From the NCBI GenBank assembly GCA_965279085.1, contig OZ257149.1, forward strand, positions 1,860,001-1,924,000: a stretch of 64,000 nt of DNA, given 5' to 3'. Below the pieces are notes generated by a model that was not told the DNA's origin, did not search any database, and worked only from the letters and a program-made list of their open reading frames with translations. The position numbers and the translations under genes were made by a program. Below are positions 1 to 7,839 of this stretch, piece after piece (the stretch's first letter is position 1; each line of letters begins with the position of its first letter). Source of the DNA: UBA7672 sp965279085. GTDB taxonomy: Bacteria; Pseudomonadota; Alphaproteobacteria; Caulobacterales; Hyphomonadaceae.

Positions 1-333
1 GGCGAAGATCGTCGGCACGAACTTGGCGCGATAGACGACCGTGTCGAGACGCGACTCGAGCAGGCCGACCAGCAGCTCGGCGGTGTTGCCGGTGCGGCGC
101 TCGGCCTCTTCATAGGTCTTGCGGAACTGCTTCTCGGTGATCTCGCCGTAGAAGCCCTTGAGCTTCTGCTTGGCCATCAGCTGGATGCCGAAGTCCGACG
201 GCTTGTTCGAACGGCGGGCGCCGTGCTGGCCTGGGCGAGACTGGCGCTTGTTGATCGGAGATTTCGGGCGACCCCACACGTTTTCACCAACGCGGCGGTC
301 GAGCTTGTACTTGGCGTTCTGGCGCCTGGACAT
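1..333 (-). CDS. rpsD: 30S ribosomal protein S4 (partial, C-terminus outside window)
   Basis: The first 111 residues of ribosomal protein S4 are read on the minus strand. The N-terminus (MSRRQNAKYKLDRRVGEN, then GRPKSPINKRQ and QHGARR) is the usual bacterial S4 start, followed by the AELLVGLLESRLDTVVYRAKFV segment that opens the S4 RNA-binding fold. S4 is a primary 16S rRNA binder of the small subunit. The ATG at 331-333 is preceded by an AAAGAGG ribosome-binding site. The reading frame is open to the window edge, so the gene is cut by the window, not broken. Confidence 0.97.
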   Translation of the reverse strand, partial: MSRRQNAKYKLDRRVGENVWGRPKSPINKRQSRPGQHGARRSNKPSDFGIQLMAKQKLKGFYGEITEKQFRKTYEEAERRTGNTAELLVGLLESRLDTVVYRAKFVPTIFA

Positions 334-442
334 GGTAGCCTCTTTTTCGGCGCGCTCCGGCGGGACCCTCATGGTCTCCGCGATCTCAACGGCGGTATGC
401 GCACCACCCGTCATTTTCCAGCCTTTTGGGCACGGAAGCGGG

Positions 443-478
443 CAAAAACAGGATCGGCGGCCCAAAGTCAAGGCCGCC
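443..478 (-). promoter_or_regulatory. Candidate rpsD promoter within a small inverted repeat
   Basis: On the minus strand a TTGACT hexamer (466-471) stands 17 nt before a weak TTTTTG hexamer (443-448), about 110 nt upstream of rpsD. The TTGACT box lies in the loop of a perfect 7-bp inverted repeat (GGCGGCC at 456-462, GGCCGCC at 472-478). The -35 fit is good and the -10 fit poor, so this is a weak call. The rest of 334-536 shows no other gene. Confidence 0.3.
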
Positions 479-492
479 GCCTGAAAGCCCTG

Positions 493-512
493 AAAAACGG
501 CCTTTTCAGCCG
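493..512 (-). terminator. Possible terminator after the first TonB receptor gene
   Basis: Reading leftward from the receptor stop at 537, a short CGGC/GCCG stem (509-512 with 498-501) is followed by five T (493-497). An overlapping alternative stem pairs CTGAAAA (490-496) with TTTTCAG (503-509). The stem is short, so confidence is low. Confidence 0.25.
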
Positions 513-536
513 GTCGGAACGGGTAACCCCGCCCCG

Positions 537-2999
537 CTATCCAATGTCCCAGCTGAAGCGGACGCCGATCGTGCGCGGCGGCAGGATGTTCGTGTAGAAC
601 GAGCGGACGCTGGCGCCGTTGATGATCTGGTTCGACAGTTCAGTGCCCGTGACGCCCGTCTCAGCGAATTCGTCGAACAAGTTGTTCACGAACAGCGTGC
701 CCTTCCAGTCGCCGGCATCGTAGACTACCGAGCCATTGGCGACGCCGAAGGCGTCCAGCGTGAGGCCCGAACCACGGCCGCCGGCGCGCGAGAGGACGTC
801 GTCCTGCCACGCATAGCCGAAGTTCCACAGCAGATCGCCCTCCCAGAACGACTGCTCATAGGTGGCGAAGAACGAGAACTGGTTTTCCGGAGAGCCCGGC
901 AGGCGATCGCCCGTCTCGCCATCCTCGAACGCCGTGGCGAAGCCGCCGCCGGGAACGATGGTGCGGACGAGGTCCGGCACCGGCGCGGTGAGCTCGGAGT
1001 TGGTAAAGCTGTAGCTGCCGCGGAGGCTGAACTGGTCGGTTACCCGCCAGTCGCCGGAAACCTCGAAGCCGGTCGATTCCGCGCCGTCGGCATTGACGGT
1101 GATCGGGATCGAGGCGTTGACCGTCGCCGACGCGACCTGCGGGTCGACCCATTCGATATAGTAGAGCGCGCCGTTGAGGAGCAGGTCTCCCCCGAGCCAA
1201 GTCGACTTGGCGCCGATCTCGTAGTTGTTGGTCTTGTCGGGCGTGAACTGCCGCTCATCGCGCGCGGAGATATCGCCGGGGCTGGGACCGTATTGCTGGC
1301 CCGGAGCCAGCGCGCACGCGCCCTGCGACGCGTTGGGATCGAAGGGTCCGCACGAGCCCAGGCCGTTCGAGTTGCCGATGCGGTAGCCCTGGCTCACCGT
1401 TCCGTAGACCAGAAGGTCGGGGCTGACGTCCCAGGCGAGGTTCACCTTGCCAAGCACGCCGTCGTCCTGCTGGGCGAGCGTCGGATCGTCGAACGGCAGA
1501 TTGGAAATATCGTCAAGCGATGGCGGCACGAAGCCGGGATCGAACAACGGGAAGTCGATCGCGCTGGCGCTCTTCAGGTCGTAGTCATAGGCGCGCGCGC
1601 CCACGGTAAGAACCAGCGACTCCGTGAAGGCGTAGGACACCTCACCAAAGATCGCGCTCTCGACGAGGTTGGTGCGCGACTGCTGGAAGTATTCGAGATC
1701 GTCGGGCCGGTTGAAACCGGCGAAGGCCGCATAACCGGGCGTGAATTCTGCCGACAGCGCGTGGCTGTCGAACTCGTTGTAGAAGGCGCCGGCGATCCAC
1801 TGGAACGGACCGTCGTGCGACGACACGAGGCGGATCTCCTGGTTGAACGTCTGCTCCTTTCCGACCTCATGCGTGAAGGCCGCGAAAGTCGGGAACGCCT
1901 CGTAGCTGTACTCCAGCGAGATCAGCAGGTCGGTCTGGTCGCGCTGGCCGTCGTCCTTGAAGCGGCTGAAGCCCGTCGCCGAGGTGAGCTCGGCGAAGCC
2001 GAGGTCGGCCGTGACTTCCAGCGCCAGAAGCTGGTTCATGATGTGGTTGGGCTCGAGAACCCGCTTGGTGTTCTCGTATTCGCCGGCCGGGATCGGCCCA
2101 CGCGCGCTCGAAATGCGGCGGGAGCCGATGTCGCTCTGCTGGTGGTAATAGGTCAGCGTGCCGTCGAGCCAATCGAGCGGCTGCCAGCGCGCGGCCAGGC
2201 GGCCCGAGAGCACTTCTTCGGTGTCGGCGTCATCGACGCGGAGCAGATTGGCGGCGACGGCGGCCGGATTGTTGAAATCCGGATCGGGGTCGGACACGCC
2301 GATCTGGCGCACGATGTAGGGTTGGTCGATGAACCCACTGTCGTCGAGCATGTCGAGCGAGCCGCGGATGGCGAAGTTGTCGGTGATCGCCTTGTTGAAG
2401 GTGAAGCCGACATCGGTGCTGATGCTGTCGGCTTCGGAATACTGGTAGGCTTCGGCCCGCACCGAGAGCGAGTCGTCGGAGAAGTCCGGGCGGTTCGGGA
2501 TGTAGCGGATGGCGCCTCCGAGCGTGCCGGCGCCGTAGAGCGTGCCCTGTGGCCCGAGCAGAACCTCCACACGCTGCATGTCGTTCAGCTTCAGGTCGAC
2601 GAAGATGGGGATCTCGCCGAGATAGGTGGCGACGGTGCCGCCGCCGCTGTTGTCGCCATCGCCCGGACCGATAGGGTCCGCGTTCAGGCCCCGCACGATG
2701 ATCGGGTTGCCCTGGCGCCCGCCGCGATCGACGATGTTGATGCCTGGCACATAGGCCAGCACGTCCGCGATGTCGGTGAAGCCCTGCTCTTCGATCTGCT
2801 GGCCGCCGACCGCCGCGATGTTGAGCGGAGTGTCCTGCACATCCTCTTCGCGGCGTGACGCTGTCACGACGACGACGTCCCGCTTGTCCTGGTCAGCCTC
2901 TGGTCCCTGCTGGGCAAAAGCCACGCCGAAACACTGAAGTGAGGCGAATGTTGCGATCGCAACGCTGGACGACTGCATCAGTCGGCGCTTGCTGCTCAT
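537..2999 (-). CDS. TonB-dependent outer-membrane receptor
   Basis: 820 residues, the usual size of a TonB-dependent receptor. A signal peptide ends near FGVAFAQQ. It is followed by a TonB-box and plug start (DVVVVTASRREEDVQDTPLNI at about 41-61), a plug domain (IADVLAYVPGINI; RVEVLLGPQGTLYGAGTLGGAI) and a long beta-barrel rich in aromatic alternation, ending in a hydrophobic residue-rich strand (RFSWDIG). Such receptors import siderophores, vitamins or oligosaccharides using TonB-ExbBD energy. The RREEDVQD-type box is common in Caulobacterales and sphingomonad receptors of unknown substrate. It stands alone with no transporter or regulator beside it, so no substrate can be assigned. Confidence 0.93.
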   Translation of the reverse strand: MSSKRRLMQSSSVAIATFASLQCFGVAFAQQGPEADQDKRDVVVVTASRREEDVQDTPLNIAAVGGQQIEEQGFTDIADVLAYVPGINIVDRGGRQGNPIIVRGLNADPIGPGDGDNSGGGTVATYLGEIPIFVDLKLNDMQRVEVLLGPQGTLYGAGTLGGAIRYIPNRPDFSDDSLSVRAEAYQYSEADSISTDVGFTFNKAITDNFAIRGSLDMLDDSGFIDQPYIVRQIGVSDPDPDFNNPAAVAANLLRVDDADTEEVLSGRLAARWQPLDWLDGTLTYYHQQSDIGSRRISSARGPIPAGEYENTKRVLEPNHIMNQLLALEVTADLGFAELTSATGFSRFKDDGQRDQTDLLISLEYSYEAFPTFAAFTHEVGKEQTFNQEIRLVSSHDGPFQWIAGAFYNEFDSHALSAEFTPGYAAFAGFNRPDDLEYFQQSRTNLVESAIFGEVSYAFTESLVLTVGARAYDYDLKSASAIDFPLFDPGFVPPSLDDISNLPFDDPTLAQQDDGVLGKVNLAWDVSPDLLVYGTVSQGYRIGNSNGLGSCGPFDPNASQGACALAPGQQYGPSPGDISARDERQFTPDKTNNYEIGAKSTWLGGDLLLNGALYYIEWVDPQVASATVNASIPITVNADGAESTGFEVSGDWRVTDQFSLRGSYSFTNSELTAPVPDLVRTIVPGGGFATAFEDGETGDRLPGSPENQFSFFATYEQSFWEGDLLWNFGYAWQDDVLSRAGGRGSGLTLDAFGVANGSVVYDAGDWKGTLFVNNLFDEFAETGVTGTELSNQIINGASVRSFYTNILPPRTIGVRFSWDIG

Positions 3000-3114
3000 G
3001 TACGTTAAACTCCCAAACCGTCCGTGGGGCTGACCTTGCAGCGATCAGGCGGGGGAGAATTGCTCGCGACAACCCTTTGTGGCGTCTGGGCCGGGTTTTC
3101 TTGGGTAATGATAC

Positions 3115-4734
3115 ATGTTGAATCACATCATGCCCAATCCTCCGCCACCGGCGCCTGATTACATTTCATCCAAGCTTGCGGCGGCCGCGCAACACCTCGA
3201 AGCGGGACGCCACGAGGCCGCGCATGGTTTGTGCGTGGAGGTGCTGAAAGCCGCTCCGGCAACGGGCGAGGCTTTCATGCTGCTTGGCGTGATCGCGGCA
3301 GATCATTCCAATCACACGAAGGCCATCGAGCTTTTCGACGGCGCGATCCGGTTGACGCCACGTCCGGCCCGGGCGCTCGCCCTGAAGGCGCGCAGCCTGA
3401 TCGCGCTAAACCGCCGCGCGGATGCAATCGCGGCTGTCGATTCGAGCGCGGCGCTGGATCCGGCGGATGCCTTCACGCTCGATACGCTGGGCGTCGTGTT
3501 GAGCCGCGCGGGGCTGCATGAACGGGCGACGCCTTTCTATCAGCGCGCAACTGCAGGCGGCGGGACGGCGGGGCAGTTCTACAATCTTGGCGCTTCGCTG
3601 CAGTTTCTCGGAAGGTTCGAGGAAGCGCGGGCGGCGTATCGCAGCTGTCTCGCGAAGGCGCCGCATCATGCAAAGGCGTGGTCGAGCCTGACGCAGATCA
3701 CGAAGGCGACGCGCGAGGAAAACGACATTCCGGCGCTTGAGGCGGCGTTCGACGCTCGCAAGGGCGATGCGGACGACGCGCTGAACCTGGGGCATGCGCT
3801 GGCGAAGGTGCATGAGGATATTGGCGATCCTGCCGGAGCGATGGTGTGGCTCGACCGCGCGAAGGCGCTGAAGCGGGCGGCCAAGCCATACGATGTTGAG
3901 TTCGACGACCGGCTGTTCGCGGCGGCGGAGCGTTCGGCGGGGATGGCGCGTGGTGGTGGATTCAGCGGCGCGGCGCCGATCTTCATTGTGGGCATGCCGC
4001 GCACGGGGACGACGCTGGCGGATCGCATTCTGTCCAGCCACAGCCAGGTGACGTCGGCGGGCGAGCTGACGGATTTTGCGCTGGCGATGAAGCGGATGAC
4101 GGGTACGCGTTCGGCCTATGTGCTGGACGAGGAGACGCTGGAGGCAGGAGCCAGGCTCGATGCGGCCAAGCTGGGCGAGGCCTATGTTGCATCCGTTCGC
4201 AACACGCTGGGGCTGACGGGGCGGTTCGTCGACAAGATGCCGCTCAATGTCTTCCTGTCGGCGCATATCCTGCGCGCCCTGCCCGAGGCGAGGGTGATCT
4301 GCCTGCGGCGGCATCCGGCGGATACGGTGCTGGCGAACTACCGGCAGTTATTCGCGACCAGCTTCAACTACTATGCCTACGCGAACAACATTGAGGACAC
4401 GGCGCGGTATTTCGTGCGGTTCGACAGGATGGCGCGGCGTTTTTCGGAGACGCTGCCGAAGGACCGGTTCTGCGAGCTGCGCTATGAGGACATCGTCACG
4501 GACTTCGAGCCGGTTGTGCGGCGGCTGCTCGATTTCTGCGGCCTGCCCTTCGAGGCGGCCTGCCTGAACTTCCATGAGAACGATGCGCCGGTCGCGACGG
4601 CAAGCGCGGCGCAGGTGCGCCAGCCGCTCTATCGTTCGGCACTGGATCGGTGGAAACGCTATCGCCCAGCCATCGATCCTGCGCTGCATGTGCTAACGGA
4701 AGCTGGCTGCATGCCAGAGGAAGCGTTGCGATAG
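3115..4734 (+). CDS. TPR-repeat sulfotransferase family protein
   Basis: 539 residues in two parts. Residues about 15-260 are tetratricopeptide repeats (AFMLLGVIAADHSNHTKAIELFDGAIRL and later copies). Residues about 285-535 form a sulfotransferase domain with the PAPS-binding loop FIVGMPRTGTTLADRIL near residue 293, a FVDKMPLN segment and the 3'-phosphate-binding RVICLRRHPADTVLANYRQ. The TPR-sulfotransferase architecture is widespread in alphaproteobacteria; the acceptor is unknown, and protein or polysaccharide sulfation are both possible. There is no signal peptide, so a cytoplasmic or membrane-associated enzyme is expected. No clear ribosome-binding site marks the start, and the ATG at 3130 is an alternative. 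The gene is divergent from the TonB receptor. Confidence 0.88.
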   Translation: MLNHIMPNPPPPAPDYISSKLAAAAQHLEAGRHEAAHGLCVEVLKAAPATGEAFMLLGVIAADHSNHTKAIELFDGAIRLTPRPARALALKARSLIALNRRADAIAAVDSSAALDPADAFTLDTLGVVLSRAGLHERATPFYQRATAGGGTAGQFYNLGASLQFLGRFEEARAAYRSCLAKAPHHAKAWSSLTQITKATREENDIPALEAAFDARKGDADDALNLGHALAKVHEDIGDPAGAMVWLDRAKALKRAAKPYDVEFDDRLFAAAERSAGMARGGGFSGAAPIFIVGMPRTGTTLADRILSSHSQVTSAGELTDFALAMKRMTGTRSAYVLDEETLEAGARLDAAKLGEAYVASVRNTLGLTGRFVDKMPLNVFLSAHILRALPEARVICLRRHPADTVLANYRQLFATSFNYYAYANNIEDTARYFVRFDRMARRFSETLPKDRFCELRYEDIVTDFEPVVRRLLDFCGLPFEAACLNFHENDAPVATASAAQVRQPLYRSALDRWKRYRPAIDPALHVLTEAGCMPEEALR

Positions 4735-4859
4735 CAGCAAACTATCAGGTTTCCGTCAGGCCAATGCGGCGCGGCGTCTGTTCCCCTTGAAAACTTTCCG
4801 CACATGAGAAATGTGGGCGGCTTGTCTGGCCGGGAACGGCCGCGGGAGCGTCACGGCCC

Positions 4860-5576
4860 ATGGAATTCTTCACGCCCGAAGCCATCGAGGCCTTCTTCAA
4901 AGTCATCATGATCGACCTCGTCCTTGCCGGCGACAATGCGGTCGTCATCGGGCTGGCGGCGGCTGGACTGCCGAAGGAACAGCGCGGCAAGGCCATCCTG
5001 ATCGGCGTTCTGGCGGCGACGGTTCTGCGCATCCTGTTCGCGCTGGTGGCGACGCAGCTGCTGGCGATTGTCGGCCTGCTGCTGGCGGGCGGCGTGCTGC
5101 TGCTGTGGGTGTGCTGGAAGATGTGGCGCGAACTGCGCACGCCGCACACCGACGATCCCGAGGCCATCGAGGGCAAGGATCTGGACGGCGACGGCAAGAT
5201 CGGCGACAGGCCAATCGTCAAGAAGACACTGGCGCAGGCCGTTACGCAGATCGTCATCGCCGACGTATCGATGTCGCTGGACAACGTGCTGGCGGTCGCG
5301 GGTGCGGCGCACGACCATCCCGAAATTCTCGTCTTCGGCCTTGCGCTTTCGGTGCTGCTGATGGGCGTCGCAGCGACGTTCATCGCGCGCCTGCTGCACA
5401 AGCATCGCTGGATCGCCTATATCGGTCTGCTGATCATCCTCTATGTCTCCATCGACATGATGATCCATGGCGGACGCCAGATCGCGGACTGCAACCCTGG
5501 CTGGTTCGGCAGCACCGAGATGAGCGTCAGCTGTCCATGGCATCCAGACCATGCGACAGGCGCGGCGGCGCACTGA
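4860..5576 (+). CDS. TerC-family integral membrane protein
   Basis: 238 residues with about seven transmembrane helices. The family's two acidic intramembrane motifs are visible: DLVLAGDNAVVIG near residues 20-32 and DVSMSLDNVLAVAG near 138-151. A cytosolic loop between them carries acidic residues (EAIEGKDLDGDGKIGD), a possible cation-binding stretch. TerC/YjbE proteins are linked to tellurite resistance and to Mn2+ or other metal export; here metal efflux is the cautious reading. I looked for a yybP-ykoY (Mn) riboswitch in 4735-4859 and did not find its conserved core. The gene ends 4 bp before the convergent receptor gene. Confidence 0.88.
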   Translation: MEFFTPEAIEAFFKVIMIDLVLAGDNAVVIGLAAAGLPKEQRGKAILIGVLAATVLRILFALVATQLLAIVGLLLAGGVLLLWVCWKMWRELRTPHTDDPEAIEGKDLDGDGKIGDRPIVKKTLAQAVTQIVIADVSMSLDNVLAVAGAAHDHPEILVFGLALSVLLMGVAATFIARLLHKHRWIAYIGLLIILYVSIDMMIHGGRQIADCNPGWFGSTEMSVSCPWHPDHATGAAAH

Positions 5577-5580
5577 TCGC

Positions 5581-7743
5581 CTAGAACGTGCCCGATACGT
5601 TGAGGCGGACAATCGGACCGAAGGTGCGGTGGCGTTCCTCGGTGAAATCGAGCGGATTGGTGCGCAGGCGGGGCTGGCCGGGGCCGGCTGATTCATAGAC
5701 GTCGCGCTTGTTGTTCTCCGACGTGTCGTTGAGGTTCACCGCCTGCAGGCGGACCTTCATGCCGAACACGTCCTTGTTCTCGATCTGGAAGAAGTTGGTC
5801 GACGGCGCCGTCCAGCCACGGCTGATCTGGTCGAGGCGATAGCCGGGATAGCTCTGGTATTCCTCAATACCGCCAACGATGGTCCAGTCGGTGTTGGGTA
5901 TGTCCCAGCGCAGCGAGATGACGCCGTTCATCTTGCCGGTATAGCTGATCTCGCGCGGGATGCCGGTGAGCGGGTCATCCACTTCGCTGTCAGCGTAGCG
6001 CGCGTTGAAGTTGAGCTGCAGGCCCCTCCAGCCGATGGGATCGAAGTTGATCGTGCCCGAGCCGGTCACAGACCAGGAAGTCGCCTCGCCTATGTTGCCG
6101 ACGCCGGAAATGGGCGGCAGCGAGAGTCTCGGGATCAGCTTCTGGTCGACCACGTCCTCGATCATCTGGTAGTCGGCCACGAGCTTCACCGCGCCCCAAT
6201 CGCCGAACTTCCTGTTGATCTCGGTGGAGGCGACCCACGCCTGTTCGGGCACAAGTTCGACGTTGCCGCCGGATGAGGCGTTGTTCTGGATGTCCACGTT
6301 GGAAAGGAAGTCGCCGAAATCGAGCTGGCCGACGCGGCGCTCGCCCTTCAGCGAGATGTCGATCTGGTCGTCGACTTTCCAGGCGAGCGCGACGAAGCCC
6401 TTGGGCCGCACGAATTCGCGCGTGAGACCGCCCGCGCCTTCCTGCATCAGCTCGGAGTATTCCACGCCGAGCGAGCTTTGCACGCTCCAGGCATCGTTGA
6501 GGCGCGTCGAATAGGAGACGTTGGTTTCCGCACGGCGTTCCTCGACGCGTGCGGTGCCTTCGGGAAGCGTGGCGAGGAGGTAGGAACCGTCGGGCTGGCG
6601 CGAGCCTATATCGGTGGTGACGTCGATGTAGTTGAATGCGCCCTCCGCCGCGAACTGCAGGTCGCCGCCGAAGGCGCCGAACCCGTATTCGGCGCGCGCG
6701 ATGCTTTCGCCGGATTCCTCATGCTCGATGACACGGTCGCCGCCCTGGTTGGCGCCGATGGCGGTGTAGCTCTCGACGGTGACGAGATCGTCGCCCTCCT
6801 CGTAGCGGTGGAGGCCGATGACCTTGAGGCGGCCGGGGCCGAGATCGAATTCGTAATCGGCGCCGAATTCGCCGCCGAGTTCATCCTCGCCGATATAGAC
6901 GAAGCGGTTCTCGGGCGGGCCATTGACCGGATCGCGGAAAGAATCCTCGCGGCCGACAAAATTGAATGAGCGGAGTGCGATGTTCATGTTCGCGACCGCA
7001 CCATCCTTCGCCAGATGGGTCAGCGTGGCGGCGAGTTCCGGCTCCTCGCCCGCGCCGTTGAAGCCCTCGCGGCGGATGTCGATGATGCTGCCATCGCCGT
7101 CGGCGATGACGCCCGGCCCGTCATGGCCGTTGTGGAACTCGAACGAGCTCAGCGAGGCGGACCAAGACCAGCTGCCGTCTTCCGTGGCTCCATTGGCGGA
7201 GACCGCGCCGCGATACCAGGACGGTTGCAGGTTCTCGCGGAATTCCGGGTTCCAGTTCCAGTTGCCGCTGAAGATATCGACCTTGGCGATGACGTTGGCG
7301 ACCTGACCGGAGAGGCCGGGAATATCGAGCGTTGCACCATCGACGATCTCGATGCGGACAACGCTTTCAGCCGTGATGCGGCCGAGCGCCGTGGCGGCAT
7401 CGTTCGCCTTGCCGGAGACGCGGCGGCCGTTGATCAGCACGTTCTGGCGCGCCTGTCCGAAGCCGCGCTCGCCGCTGCTGGACGTGATCTCGAAGCCGGG
7501 AATGTTGCCGACCATATCCATCGCGTTCTTGGGCGCGAAGCGGGCGAAGTATGCCGGCTCATAAACCTGCGCAGAACCAGACGTGGCGACGGAGGTCTGT
7601 GGCGGGACGGTCTCTGCTTCCTGCGCGAGGGCGGGCGCGACGCCGAGAAGGATCAGGCTTGTCGCGAGCGTGAGCCTGCCGGCTGAATAAACGCCCGGCG
7701 TCCGTCCGCCGCATGGGCGGGCGGGCGTCTGACCTGTCGACAT
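5581..7743 (-). CDS. TonB-dependent receptor-like outer-membrane protein
   Basis: 720 residues. The signal peptide ends at GVAPALAQ (about residue 40). The plug domain follows (YFARFAPKNAMDMVGNIPGFEI; GQARQNVLINGRRVSG; VVRIEIVDGATLDIPGLSGQVANVI) and then a barrel ending LNVSGTF with the C-terminal Phe typical of outer-membrane barrels. No canonical TonB box is obvious, so energising by TonB is an inference from the plug. The start is supported by AGGGGA seven bases before the ATG. It lies 96 bp downstream of, and in the same direction as, the M56-ankyrin gene, so it may be co-transcribed with the blaI-like regulator. The substrate is unknown. Confidence 0.88.
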   Translation of the reverse strand: MSTGQTPARPCGGRTPGVYSAGRLTLATSLILLGVAPALAQEAETVPPQTSVATSGSAQVYEPAYFARFAPKNAMDMVGNIPGFEITSSSGERGFGQARQNVLINGRRVSGKANDAATALGRITAESVVRIEIVDGATLDIPGLSGQVANVIAKVDIFSGNWNWNPEFRENLQPSWYRGAVSANGATEDGSWSWSASLSSFEFHNGHDGPGVIADGDGSIIDIRREGFNGAGEEPELAATLTHLAKDGAVANMNIALRSFNFVGREDSFRDPVNGPPENRFVYIGEDELGGEFGADYEFDLGPGRLKVIGLHRYEEGDDLVTVESYTAIGANQGGDRVIEHEESGESIARAEYGFGAFGGDLQFAAEGAFNYIDVTTDIGSRQPDGSYLLATLPEGTARVEERRAETNVSYSTRLNDAWSVQSSLGVEYSELMQEGAGGLTREFVRPKGFVALAWKVDDQIDISLKGERRVGQLDFGDFLSNVDIQNNASSGGNVELVPEQAWVASTEINRKFGDWGAVKLVADYQMIEDVVDQKLIPRLSLPPISGVGNIGEATSWSVTGSGTINFDPIGWRGLQLNFNARYADSEVDDPLTGIPREISYTGKMNGVISLRWDIPNTDWTIVGGIEEYQSYPGYRLDQISRGWTAPSTNFFQIENKDVFGMKVRLQAVNLNDTSENNKRDVYESAGPGQPRLRTNPLDFTEERHRTFGPIVRLNVSGTF

Positions 7744-7839
7744 GTGTCGTCCCCTAGACCTTGCGGTTCCCTTGGAGACGCTGGCTCCCTCCGACAGGGA
7801 CAGCGACTCTGTTTCCTCGTGCAGACGTACCGGGAATGC

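Noticed and set aside
426..2858. A very long open frame on the plus strand opposite the first TonB receptor
   Set aside because: It is a GC-rich shadow frame of the receptor gene, full of Arg/Val/Glu with no domain, signal or ribosome-binding site.
4735..4859. Manganese (yybP-ykoY) riboswitch before the TerC-type gene
   Set aside because: I looked for the conserved core and could not find it; only a GC-rich spacer is seen.
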